Assembly (NCBI GenBank): GCA_022497155.1
Contig: MU385791.1
Location: forward strand, 1 to 64,000
Direction: 5' to 3'
Source: Whalleya microplaca
Taxonomy: Eukaryota > Ascomycota > Sordariomycetes > Xylariales > Xylariaceae
Length of the DNA: 64,000 bases
Part shown: positions 46,401-56,859 of the stretch, piece by piece
Numbering within the stretch: position 1 is the first letter of the stretch
Layout: each line of letters begins with the position of its first letter
Position numbers and translations under genes: made by a program
The notes under the pieces: model-generated
Database searches by the model: none
The model's input: the letters and a program-made list of their open reading frames with translations, nothing else
What the model was told of the DNA's origin: nothing

Positions 46401-49400
46401 AATAGCGAATTCCTGATCGAGATTGGTCCTACGAGTGCGCTCGCCGGACCGGTCGCACAGGTAATCAAGGCCACCCCGGGCGCCCGGAATGCGCAATATA
46501 CGTCGGCGGCGAAGCGGGGGACTGACACAATCCTGGCGCTCTACGAGACAGCCGGAAAGCTCTGGGCAAACGCTGGTGTTGTCGATCTTAGCAAGGTCAA
46601 CGCGTACGACCAGCCGTCCCTTGTCGTCGACCTGCCCAATTATCAGTGGAACCATTCGCGTCGCTACTGGCATGAATCCATTTCGACAAATGATTACCGA
46701 CAAAGACCCTTTATCAGCCACGATCTGTTAGGATCTAAGATCCTCTCGGTCCCCTGGCAGGCTCCGACTTTCTACAAGGTTATTGAGCTAAGTGACCTTC
46801 CATGGCTGCGTGACCATGAGATCGGCGGCAAAGTCATCTTCCCTGGTGCGGGCTATCTAGCTATGGCTGTCGAGGCCGCTCACCAGACAGCTTTTATGAA
46901 CCAGTGGAAGGACCGGGGACAGCCGCCTGCGGCCTTCGCATACCGGTTGAAGGACGTACAGTTCCTCCGAGGTCTCGTCCTTAATGAGGATGAAAGAACG
47001 AGGGTCACCTTAGCCATGACCCCAGTCCATGCCTCGCCTAGACGGTGGTACAACTTCCGAATCAGGTCTTGGGTGGAGGGATCCTGGATTGAGCACTGCA
47101 CTGGTCTCGTTCGCGTGGATGAGGACGAATTCGACATAACCGCTCCCGCCGGCTCACTGGAGCCGCTACATCATCCGGACCCTGGAAGCGTGTGTTACAA
47201 GAACATGAATTCTGGAGAGTACAATTACGGGCCTTGTTTTCAGAGAATTGCGTGGTACGAGTGGGCTTGGGGGAGTAGACGGACCCGCGGTTTGTTGTCT
47301 ATGGAGGAACCGCCGTCCGCATATTCCAAGCAGTCACAGTATCCTGTGCATCCCGTATGCATCGACAGCTTCATTCAGCTATCAGGGTTTCCAATCGGGC
47401 AAATGCAGCTAGTCAACGACACCAATTTCATTCCCGCCGCTATCGAGAGTGTCGTCATCCCCGCCAGGAGCCGCACGCCCAGCAAGGAATGCATGCTTAT
47501 TGCGGAAGCGAAGGACGTGGGTTCGACCCAGAAACGAGGTAGTCGCTTCTCGTCTAGTAGTCTCTATGACCCGGCGGACGGAACTCTGGTCATGCAGATG
47601 AATGGGCTTCGGGCTGATCCTATTTCTTCCCGCCAGGATCCTTCTGAACACGTCTACATGCACTTCGCATGGGATGCCGATGTGTCCCTAACGAGTGCTG
47701 AGGGTCTGAACGCCCACTTGATAGCAACGAGTCAAGATGAGGACAAGAGCACGCCATCGACTTCTGCTCGTGTACAGAAGCTTCTGAACCTATTTTCCCA
47801 CCAAAAAGCGGATATCGAAGTCCTAGAGGTCAGTCTTGACGACAAAGATGCGACATGCCTATGGCTTGATGAAGCGGACAAGTCACTAGCGGGAAAGAGA
47901 AACGGGTACAGTCGGTATCATTGCATCTCAAAGGGTGCTGCAGCCATGTCGCAGATCCAGAACACTCACTCCGATGCGCCACGCACAACGTGGGAGCTTC
48001 TTGACGTCACTCACGCCTCGGGTGTAATTTCGTCGCCTGATAAGTTTGATCTCGCTATTCTGAAGTCTACAGCCTTGGAAACAGGATACAAGACCCGTGT
48101 TGCACTGTCCAACGTTTTAGCGGCTCTGTCTAAGCAGGGCAAGCTTATCTTCCTCCAGCCCCAGGGTGGAGTGGGAACGTTTGAACACACGCGGCAGCTT
48201 CTCGAGGAAGTGGGATATTTTCACATCAAAGACCTGTCACCGTCTTTGGGAGACGGCAGCGTTATAGCCGAAGTTCCCGGAGAAGGTGCTCCGCTAGATA
48301 AAATCGCCTGCATCCGATTCACGGAGAGCGAAGCACCAACCGCGGTATTGGACAGCTTGAAAGATAAGGGCTGGACCATTGAATCTCACAGTAATGCTGA
48401 AGATCTCACACCCAACAGTAATGTGCTTGTCGTCGATGAACTGTTCCAGACTGTAACAAGCTCCATAACTAGCCAGCAGTGGGACATGCTTCAAGCAATC
48501 GTTCAGAAAGAATGCAATATCCTCTGGGTATCCAAAGGTGGCCAGATGGCCGTAACGGACCCTGACCGCGCTGCGGCGCCAGGCTTGCTCCGAACAATCA
48601 GATCCGAAGAGCTCGGTCTCCGTCTTATCGCGCTCGACGTTCAGGAATCTACAGGTCCACAAACTGTTCACGCTATTAACCAGTGTCTTCAGCTACTGAA
48701 AAATTCAGAAACCGGGGCGCGGAAAGATAGCGAGTTTGCCGAGAGAGGAGGGGTCATCCACACGCCACGCGTTGTAGCAGATCAGGCTCTTAACGAAGCC
48801 AAGTTCGAGCCGATTCGCGGAAGGGAGCCCCAAGTGGAAGACCTAAGCGAGAAGAAGACACCAGTATGCCTGGGCGTCGAGCGCATCGGCACAATTGAGT
48901 CTTTGCAATATGCCGAGCTATCCTCGTCGCCACTGCCAGTTAGAGAGGGTTTCATCGAAGTCGAGGTCTTTGCTGCCGGCGTCAACTTTAAGGACCTCGC
49001 CGTCACCTTAGGCATCGTAGCCAGCGCCGACACATCCATGCTGGGAAGTGAAGCCGCCGGAATTATCACACGGGTCGGGAACGGTGTTGAAAAATTCAGT
49101 CTGGGCCAGCGTGTGGCCCTGATGTTCCCAGGAAGCTTCGCCAACAGGATCCAGGTTCCTTGGCAAGTCGCGCACGCCATCCCCGACTCCCTCAGCTTCG
49201 AGGAGGCGGCCACCCTCCCGGTTGCGTATCTCACAGCCTTGCATGGGCTGTTTGATCTTGGTAACCTGCAGAGGGGACAGCGTGTCCTAGTGCATTCTGC
49301 AACGGGAGGTGTCGGTAATGCTGCGCTACAGCTGTGCCAATATATGGGCGCAGAGGCAAGTCGATTTCCCCATTTACATCCCTTCCCTAGTGCCCTCAGT

Positions 49401-51349
49401 TAGGTATCAAAAGATAGATCGCCCATCTAACATGTCCTTTATCTAGATTTTCGCAACTGTTGGAACCGACGAAAAGAGTCAGTTCCTACAAGACAGCTTT
49501 GGCATACCGGCCGACCATATCTTCTCTTCACGCAATACCGACTTTGAGCACAAGATTATGAAGCTTACTAACGGCCTTGGAGTGGACGTCATCTTAAACT
49601 CGCTAACCGGCGACCTGTTTGAGGCATCGTGGAACATTGTCGCCTATGGGGGCACAATGGTCGAGATCGGCAAGAAGGACATCATGGAACATAATCGGCT
49701 GTCTCTGGAGCCCTTCAGTCGTTGCGCCTCGTTCCGGGCCCTAGACTTGTCCAGGGATCTGGCCAACCTCCACGAGAAGGGTTCTGTTCTGGCACAAACG
49801 TTGGCTCGGTACGTATCAGACCCTCGTTACGAGATATTTTGACTGCTTAGCTAATGGCGTATGCTTTTAGTCTTCTTGATCAGCTCTTCGAACTTTTGGA
49901 AGCTGGGCACATCCGTCCAATCTTCCCAGTGCAGACCTTTGCCTTCGACGCAGTGGCGGACGCGTTTGTCTTCATGCGAAAGGCACAGCATATTGGCAAG
50001 TTAGTCTTGTCTCGGAATCCCGATATTCCAGTTCGCATTCCGGTAAGTTACTCTTTCCTCATATATGCTTTACATTATTTGGATACATATCTGACGGTCG
50101 ACCTCCAGATACGCCCGGCTCCCAGGACCCTCCATTTCAGGTCAGATGCCGCGTACTTACTCGTGGGTGGTCTGAAGGGCATATGCGGTAGTCTTGCTGT
50201 TAGCTTTGCCAAAAAGGGCGCCAAGCACCTAGCAACCGTTTCTCGCAGCAGCTACGACGATGAGCAATCTCAAGCCGTGCTACGCCAGCTCCATCACTTG
50301 GGATGCCATATCGATCTTCTCCGAGGAGACGTCACTAAGGTGGAAGATGTGAGGAGAATATTCCGTGAGACTGCCGTGCCAGTTGGTGGTGTCATCCAGG
50401 GTGCCATGGTGCTCAGAGTAAGAAATAACTTTACTATCCTTCTTCAACTAAGTTCCATCGGTACTGACAGCCTACTCATTAGGACCGGCCTTTTGCCAAG
50501 ATGACAATCCAGGAGTACCGCGAAGCAACAGCCTGCAAGATCCAAGGCACCTGGAACCTCCATAACGTAGCTCTAGAGAACAACCTCCAGCTCGATTTCT
50601 TCACACTTTTGTCTAGCATCTCTAGCGTACTCGGTAATCCGGCGCAAGGCAACTACGCATCGGCATGCTCGTTTCAGGACGCCTTCGCCAGTTACAGAAA
50701 CGGCCTCGGTCTGCCCGCCTGTACCATTAACTTAGGCATCATCGAGCAGATTGGCTACATGGCTCGGAACGACGATCTCCTGCAGAGGAACGTCAGTAGC
50801 GACGTCGCGAGGGGTATAAATGAGAAACTGCTGTGCGAGATTATTGATTATTCTATCCTCCAGCAGTCCGGTGAGCCCGTCAGCAGCGACCCGCAAAGTC
50901 GCACGCGTATGGTCACAGGTCTCACGATGCCGCAGCCTGCCGACTCGATGCTCCGACTGGACGCGCGGTTCTCGTCCCTCTTCAGTAGGGACGCGTACGA
51001 CGCGCAGACCGGCGGAGACGGCACCACCTCCAAGGATAGTTCGCAGGAAGTCAAGGAGCTCAACCTGATGCTGCGGTCCAAGACCGCGAAGTCGGCAAAC
51101 ATGCCCCAGCTTGTGGACGCCACTGTTTCTGTCGTCGGAAACTACCTATCACGGGCCATGCGACTCAGCGAGCCCATCGAGCCGGAGCGATCGCTTTCGA
51201 ACTATGGTATCGACTCGTTGGCTGCTGTGGAGTTCCGCAATTGGGTGCGCCTGGAGCTCGGTGCTATGCTGTCCGTGCTCGACATCACGACGGCACCCTC
51301 GCTTATTTCACTTTCAGAAAGAATCATTTCAAAGGTAGATAGCGCATAG
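43443..51349 (+). CDS. Highly reducing type I polyketide synthase (HR-PKS)
   Basis: Seven exons join in phase: 43443-44145, 44242-44359, 44453-49355, 49447-49808, 49871-50042, 50109-50417 and 50483-51349. They give 2,477 aa. After an Asn-Gly-Thr-rich head (residues about 40-95), domains are: KS from about 99 with Cys in DTACSG (281), ECHGTGT and NVGHSE; AT with GHSSGEIAAA (Ser about 744); DH with the HxxxGxxxxP motif in LRDHEIGGKVIFPG (about 1061) and Asp in CIDSFIQL (about 1245); a degenerate methyltransferase-like segment (about 1400-1530); a structural KR half; ER from about 1750 with SATGGVGNAALQ; KR with GGLKGICGS (about 2104) and Tyr in GNYASAC; and ACP with GIDSLAAV (Ser about 2434). 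No thioesterase or reductase follows. It should build a reduced, probably unmethylated chain iteratively from malonyl-CoA. The third intron uses a GC donor. Confidence 0.95.
43579..43699 (+). repeat. In-frame minisatellite coding Asn-Gly-Thr repeats
   Basis: Imperfect 9- to 18-base units of the form AAYGGYACY encode many NGT triplets near the PKS N-terminus. Synonymous differences between units show it is not a fresh expansion. It precedes the KS domain and probably forms a flexible linker. Confidence 0.8.
49356..49446 (+). other. GC-AG intron within the PKS gene
   Basis: The 91-base intron starts GCAAGT and ends ATCTAG. Removing it joins YMGAE to IFATVGTDEKSQF, which is the expected ER sequence in phase 0. 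There is no GT donor at the boundary that restores this join. Confidence 0.8.
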
Positions 51350-51830
51350 ATGTGTAGCGCTCAATTGGGTATTAAGAGGGATGGTCAATTGGCAGCGCTT
51401 TGAGCTTGAAATAATGGATGAAACATAAGTGTATTCTTATCCCTTTTGTACAACGATCCACACCACTTTATGAACGAAAGTCGGAGGGGACCCATAAATC
51501 TTCAGACAGCTCCGTTTGTAATCTCCGGCCTCCTCAGTATCTCCGGAAACATATGGAGCACTTTAGGGTGAACTTAATTTAGACATACCTAGACATACTC
51601 AATGATCGGCTGATGCACTATGTACGGTGAAATTTTCAATATAAGTTTCATTTCATATAGTTATGAAAAGCGAGGCCGTTTGGCAGGCGAGCATAGAATT
51701 GCGAGTTTGGACTTATTCCGATACTAGGCTATTCAAGTGCTGGCTGGTGGTGTGTTCCCCTTTCAACCTGAGCGTTTTGGTAATTTTGTTCAATGCGCCT
51801 CAGGTCATTATAGCTATCCTTAAATCCTAA
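51350..51830. other. Convergent spacer, PKS / dioxygenase-like gene
   Basis: About 480 bases between facing 3' ends. No gene recognised. Confidence 0.55.
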
Positions 51831-53994
51831 CTACTCACTTTGGCTACTGCTACTCAGAGCGCGAGCTCCGTGCAATTCCTTATTCGTCCAGTAGATCTCA
51901 TCCTCGTCATCGTCATCGGACCGACCGTTCACGCATGGAGTCAACAATGGGAAGCCTGGCCTATCACCTAGTTCTTCCATCTCGGTCACTGCGACATTTT
52001 CCACGGCTCTACCCATCATCCTGTATGCGTGCCTTTTATTGGACTCGTGGTTCGTGACGACTATGCCATATCTCGGAGGGCAGTAGTCGCTTACTAAGTG
52101 GTCGAGCTTGTCACCACGGATGACAGCACATGCACCAGGCCGGTAGGGAACCTTGATTCCCAGTTGAGGTACGCAAAGATTGCCTCCTACTAAATGTAAG
52201 ACCTTCCGCTCTTTACTTGCTTAGGGGGCGGAATAGGCTATTGTTGTTCACTTACCACTGTAGTTCCCTAGGGTGATCAATCCGGCCAGCCCATCTTTCA
52301 CGTCTTTGACGTCTCGATGCCGCTGTGTAAAGCCGTTGACCAGAAGAGCAAAGAGGCTAGCGAAGTCTTCATCATCCGTGACGACTTTCTCCCCGTCCGG
52401 CAAATGTTTGAAGACTTCCACGCAATCGGCATAATACCCGGGATCGAGATTCTTTACAAGGAGACGGGCTATCGAGGTGGCTTTTCCGAGTACTGCTTTT
52501 GCGAAGTCCGGAAAGAGCATCTGAGAGTACTTTTGGTCTGCGCTACGGGTGAATGAAGCGTCCTGAGTCCGGAACACAATCTCGCCATTGGGGTCGCCTA
52601 ATTCGGACCAGCAACCAAGATGCGCCACTGCCACTGTACAATCTGGAATTAGTGACAGCACTTTTCTATCATTGATATAGCTCTAAGTTATCTCCCGATG
52701 GTGTTTAGACACACCTAAATAGGAAAGAAACAATTTGGGATACGTACTCTTAGCGTGTGGCAGCCGGTCAACCTGAACACCGCTCGGATTGAGCTCAGGA
52801 TGGATATGTCGAATCCACCGATCGACCACGTGGCGACGAGTTTCCGGTAACGGTAAAGGCGTGAAATAAGACCACATGTCCAAGGCGCGGGACATGGTAT
52901 CTACAATGTGCTGTCCAAACATCAGGGTTGCGGCATGCTCGACGTTGGCAAATACGACGTTGTTGTTTCTGTCCGTAACGATGAATATGTCCTTGTCCAC
53001 TAGCTCCCATACCCGCTCTGCCGCCATCGCATCCTCGAGGTATTGGCGGAAATAGTCGACATCGCGAGTGCCATTGTTCCAGCTCTCTTTCCAGTTCGCC
53101 TTGATGATCAGTAAGATGTCTCTCAACTGAGGGCTGCTTTGTGAGGATTCACAGCGGACCTGTTGTCTTTGCTCGCGTGTCATGCGTAGCCAGAAACTCT
53201 CTTGAGCCCTAGCCCGAAGTCTCTCGAAGACCTTGTTGCCATAATTCTCGTCGACTACTTCATCGGCTGGTTCCTCATATGTATCGTGAACGTCCAGTTG
53301 GCCCTTGCCGTCGCGCAAGAGACACGCCATTACGTGTTGCTGTAACTGTACGGTCATTGGAGGCTCATTGAAGACCTTCTTAGCTTCCGACGCCGACGCT
53401 AGGGCTCGGGTAGTATGATCGTAGGGACGAGCGGCGTGTATGTCGATGTCTTTCGCGTTCATCAGACGTACCGATAAGGGTCCAAGCTCAAAATCGATGA
53501 TATTCTCTTCAGACGTCTCCTTAACAGTAGTATATGTGTCCCCATCTGCCATCAGCCTCGCCAGCTGAGCGACAGTTGTACGCGTAACCTCTGCAAGTAG
53601 GCGTTGAACTCTGTGAAGCAGCTCAGACTGAATTATTTGTCCCCGGTTCAAGGTCTCGAAGATTGGCGGCATAATTAGACGCTATCGCTTCATTAACATC
53701 ATTACTACAGCCTCGGGTAGGTATTATGTAGCGAATTACTATGCGTTCATCTTTTGGGTGGGCTACATTCCCAGCCCAAGATGGATAGACTCCAAACGGG
53801 TCACCAGGAATCGTTATGCATCGTTTGCCCACTCTTATGAGACCAGTTCTCTCCTTCTCTTCGTCCGTAAGCTCTTGCAGCGTCTTAATCTTCTGAACCC
53901 GCCTGTTGTGAGTATTACGTTTTCCCTGGAGGATGTCAATAGTCTCGGATTCAGGCGTGCCAAACGGTGGCGGTGCAGCTTTGAGGTATGGCAT
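51831..53994 (-). CDS. 2-oxoglutarate/Fe(II) dioxygenase-like protein, 640 aa
   Basis: Four exons, 53740-53994, 52748-53681, 52256-52633 and 51831-52186, agree in phase. Introns are 58, 114 and 69 bases. The C-terminal part has a double-stranded beta-helix dioxygenase pattern: His and Asp of QRHRDVKD (about 502 and 504), GLITLGNYSGGNLCVPQLG, VPYRPGACAVIRGDKLDH with a second His near 552, and Arg of PPRYGIVV near 560 as a candidate 2-oxoglutarate contact. This spacing recalls a fungal dioxygenase family that has been related to TET/JBP oxygenases. The N-terminal 400 residues are unassigned. The tail has an acidic DDDDEDE run. The first intron has a weak GTAATT donor, but without it the frame stops. 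It is convergent with the PKS. Either tailoring or nucleic-acid modification is possible; a substrate cannot be named. Confidence 0.75.
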
Positions 53995-54897
53995 AGTGAA
54001 GTCGATTAAATTCGGATATCTTATAGGACCAGAGACACAAATTAGGGTTGATGTTCGTACGAAGTAAATGAGTATCAAGCTGATGGATGATATTTAGGTG
54101 ATGGTATCCAGGTATAGTGTGAAAGCTGGTAGTGTATCTAGTAGTGCACGCACAGGCACCTTGCAGCAGTCCATTCCCCAGCAACAAAGCTATGTATAAC
54201 CCAAAATTGCCCGAACCAATGGATGTTGTTGTCAATATACCTGAGCTTAATCATTGCCACTTTAACCTCTGCAGAATAGCCCCCGAAGCCTCGTTTTCAG
54301 CTACAACCGCTAGAGTTGTTACCAAGATGAAAAGCCAACGCACAAAGGTTCAAAGGGTTCTTATTGTAAAACTTATATACTTTACAATTGATCATGAAAG
54401 TTAAAGCTTTCTTGTAACGTAGTATTATAATATTTGATTACAAATGAGATGATCAGTACCTAAATTTCTACCTATTTCGACGTACTGGATCTCTTGTAGG
54501 ATAAACCATCATTATAGGTAATCAAATCATGTAGAAAATACACCATGGAAGTAGGAGGGTCTTTTTCCATTGTTACGTATGTGGGAAGTCTGCGAATCGG
54601 ATGAGTAGATTGTCCAGAGTTGTCCCGGGAGCCTTTTGCTTGATAGGAGTCTCGAGGGCTGCCGTAAAAGGAAATCACTTGGAACTTACAGCATTACACT
54701 TATTGTATATAACTACTATGCCACTTATAACCTGCATCGATTTCAACATACACAACGATGAATGATAATGACGATAGTAGAGCACGTTTTGGAGTGTTAT
54801 CTTATTGGCTGTTGATCTATATGTCGATTCTAGTGAGTATCTAGTCTAGTATCACATTGTAAACTTCGTATGCTCTATGTCTAGTTGGAGCCTGACT
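53995..54897. other. Spacer between dioxygenase-like and amidase genes
   Basis: About 900 bases that include the dioxygenase-like gene promoter and the amidase 3' flank. No gene supported. Confidence 0.5.
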
Positions 54898-56859
54898 TCA
54901 TGATTCTTCGGGATAAAGTCGGCTTCCTGTGGCGACGGGACGAAGCACGCCAGCGTCCTCGAGGTCGCGGACCAAGTTCGCAAGTACGTAATCGCAGCCA
55001 CGCGCCATCCTCAGCCCCATGGTAACGGGCATGTACTCAGCCTGCAGTGTGACCGTGCTATCATATGGTATCTCGCCAATTGGCACAACCACCTCAGGAA
55101 CACCGGTCATTATCGAGACAGAGGTGTCACCAAAGCCCAGAGGCGGTCCGGTAGGTGCAGCAAAGTAAGTGTTGCGGTAAGACGGTAGACCCACCGACCA
55201 AGCATAAATGTACAGCCCTTCGGAGCAAGACTCGGGATCATGTCTGCCAAAGCCTTCCGTTTCCCACCAGTTCTTGAAGATGCTAATGTTGTGCAAAGCT
55301 TGCTCGTAAACTTCATCGGTCGCATGCGTCTGAGCCCATTGCCATCGGGCCAGAGGGTTCGGGTTGATGAATGGCTGACGACCGCCGTACTTCGCGGCAT
55401 AGTCGGCAAAGAATGGCTGGCCTAGCATAGCCCACTGGTCGTGGGTAATGTAAACACCGTAAGTGGTGTTCAACATCTCAGCTAGATTACTTGGCGCGTC
55501 ACCGTGGGTGTCAGCCCAGAGAGCTGTGTAATTGGCCGAGGTTGCATTTACTTGTAGGAAATCCTCGAGTTTTCTGACCCAGTCATCAATCGCATCCTGT
55601 GCTGCTGCGCTCACTTCGCCTGTGATCTTTTCACTGGGCGCAACAGCACGGTAAATTGCCTTCGGGTAAGAAGTGTAATTAGAGGTTAGGTCTGGGAACC
55701 AGACTTGCGTCACTTTAGCCCATAAGCTTGCACTTCGAGCGAATAGACCAGCGGTGTCTGAAACAGGGCTCAAGGGGATCACACCGTCCATGGAGATCGC
55801 ACCCGTCGATGGGCGTCCCCCGAATACACCTGAGGCCCCAGCAGGTCCACGCATGGAACCACCTGTATCGCTCCCAACAGCCATGTCGAGCCACTGGTAA
55901 GCTCCAACTCCGGCCCCAGGACCGGTGGAAGAACCACTTGGATCCTGGTACCCATCACCTCTGGGGTTGAACGGGGCGTGAAAGTCAACCCAGTCAGCTG
56001 TGGCCTTATCGCCATTGGCGAATTGGACTGTTCCCATTTTGCCCACTAACACAGCACCAAGATCTAATAATCGCTGGACTGCCGGAGCTGTCTCATTCTG
56101 TATTCCATAGAGGTCGTAATAAGCGCGGTTACCTCCACTTGTGCCTACACCTTTGACGTGAAAGATGTCTTTGACACCAAAACGGAGTCCGGCGAGTGGC
56201 TGGTCTTCAGTGGGTGTATAGTAAAGTCTTGAAGGAACAGCAACGCTCTTAGCCATTGCATTATCCGTCGCTGCTAGGAGCGACGTGAATCCACCATCCT
56301 CGTCGCTGACGATTCCCTGTATGAAAGCGACATTGTCATCGCTATATAGTCTATGCGCCTTGAAGATATTTCCAGTAGTGGCTGACACGAAGTACGGACC
56401 CTTGGGCAGGCTTTCGGTGATGGCCTCTGTTATAAGGGGAGCGTCGTCAGGCAATCCAGAGATCCGATCAGGTGTAATCAAGAGAGTTGTATTCAGGTCA
56501 GAGAGTTGAGAAATAAGAGACTCCGAGTCTATTGACTCAGGGGTGCGGAGGTATATAGTTCTTAAGAAGGAAGGTTGGAATACATCATCTTCCTTGTCGT
56601 ATTGTGCTGCTAGCTCCTGCAGCTCGGATCCTTGGGATGAGTTGCCAAGCGTATCAATGATGGTCAGGGGAAAGATATCCAAGTTAGGAAGGTTTGCAGC
56701 GGCAAGAATCGTTCGATCAGAGCTATTTGTGCCCAATTGGCCAATGGCGACGCCTCCGACATAGTACGGGATCCCGTCGAAGTTTACGACTTTTCCGCTA
56801 TCTATAAAGGAGGACCTCGCAAAGCAGAAAACTGCCAACAGAAGAAACAGAGATAACAT
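54898..56859 (-). CDS. Secreted amidase-signature family protein
   Basis: Intronless 653-aa protein. The N-terminus is a clear signal peptide ([17 protein letters not shown]). Residues about 20-200 form an extra N-terminal domain of a kind seen in fungal amidase-like proteins. The amidase-signature fold follows, with the Ser-cisSer-Lys triad visible: Lys in [11 protein letters not shown] (about 231), cis-Ser in [12 protein letters not shown] (about 310), and nucleophile Ser in [13 protein letters not shown] (about 333). It should hydrolyse an amide or ester bond, extracellularly or in the secretory route. Several NxS/T sites suit a secreted glycoprotein. It lies two genes from the PKS and may either tailor a product or simply be a neighbour. 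The C-terminus ends normally ([11 protein letters not shown]). Confidence 0.92.
   Translation of the reverse strand: MLSLFLLLAVFCFARSSFIDSGKVVNFDGIPYYVGGVAIGQLGTNSSDRTILAAANLPNLDIFPLTIIDTLGNSSQGSELQELAAQYDKEDDVFQPSFLRTIYLRTPESIDSESLISQLSDLNTTLLITPDRISGLPDDAPLITEAITESLPKGPYFVSATTGNIFKAHRLYSDDNVAFIQGIVSDEDGGFTSLLAATDNAMAKSVAVPSRLYYTPTEDQPLAGLRFGVKDIFHVKGVGTSGGNRAYYDLYGIQNETAPAVQRLLDLGAVLVGKMGTVQFANGDKATADWVDFHAPFNPRGDGYQDPSGSSTGPGAGVGAYQWLDMAVGSDTGGSMRGPAGASGVFGGRPSTGAISMDGVIPLSPVSDTAGLFARSASLWAKVTQVWFPDLTSNYTSYPKAIYRAVAPSEKITGEVSAAAQDAIDDWVRKLEDFLQVNATSANYTALWADTHGDAPSNLAEMLNTTYGVYITHDQWAMLGQPFFADYAAKYGGRQPFINPNPLARWQWAQTHATDEVYEQALHNISIFKNWWETEGFGRHDPESCSEGLYIYAWSVGLPSYRNTYFAAPTGPPLGFGDTSVSIMTGVPEVVVPIGEIPYDSTVTLQAEYMPVTMGLRMARGCDYVLANLVRDLEDAGVLRPVATGSRLYPEES

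Noticed and set aside
53682..53739. Apparent frameshift in the dioxygenase-like gene
   Set aside because: A 58-base intron with GTAATT donor and GATAG acceptor restores the frame in phase 0, so a break is not needed.
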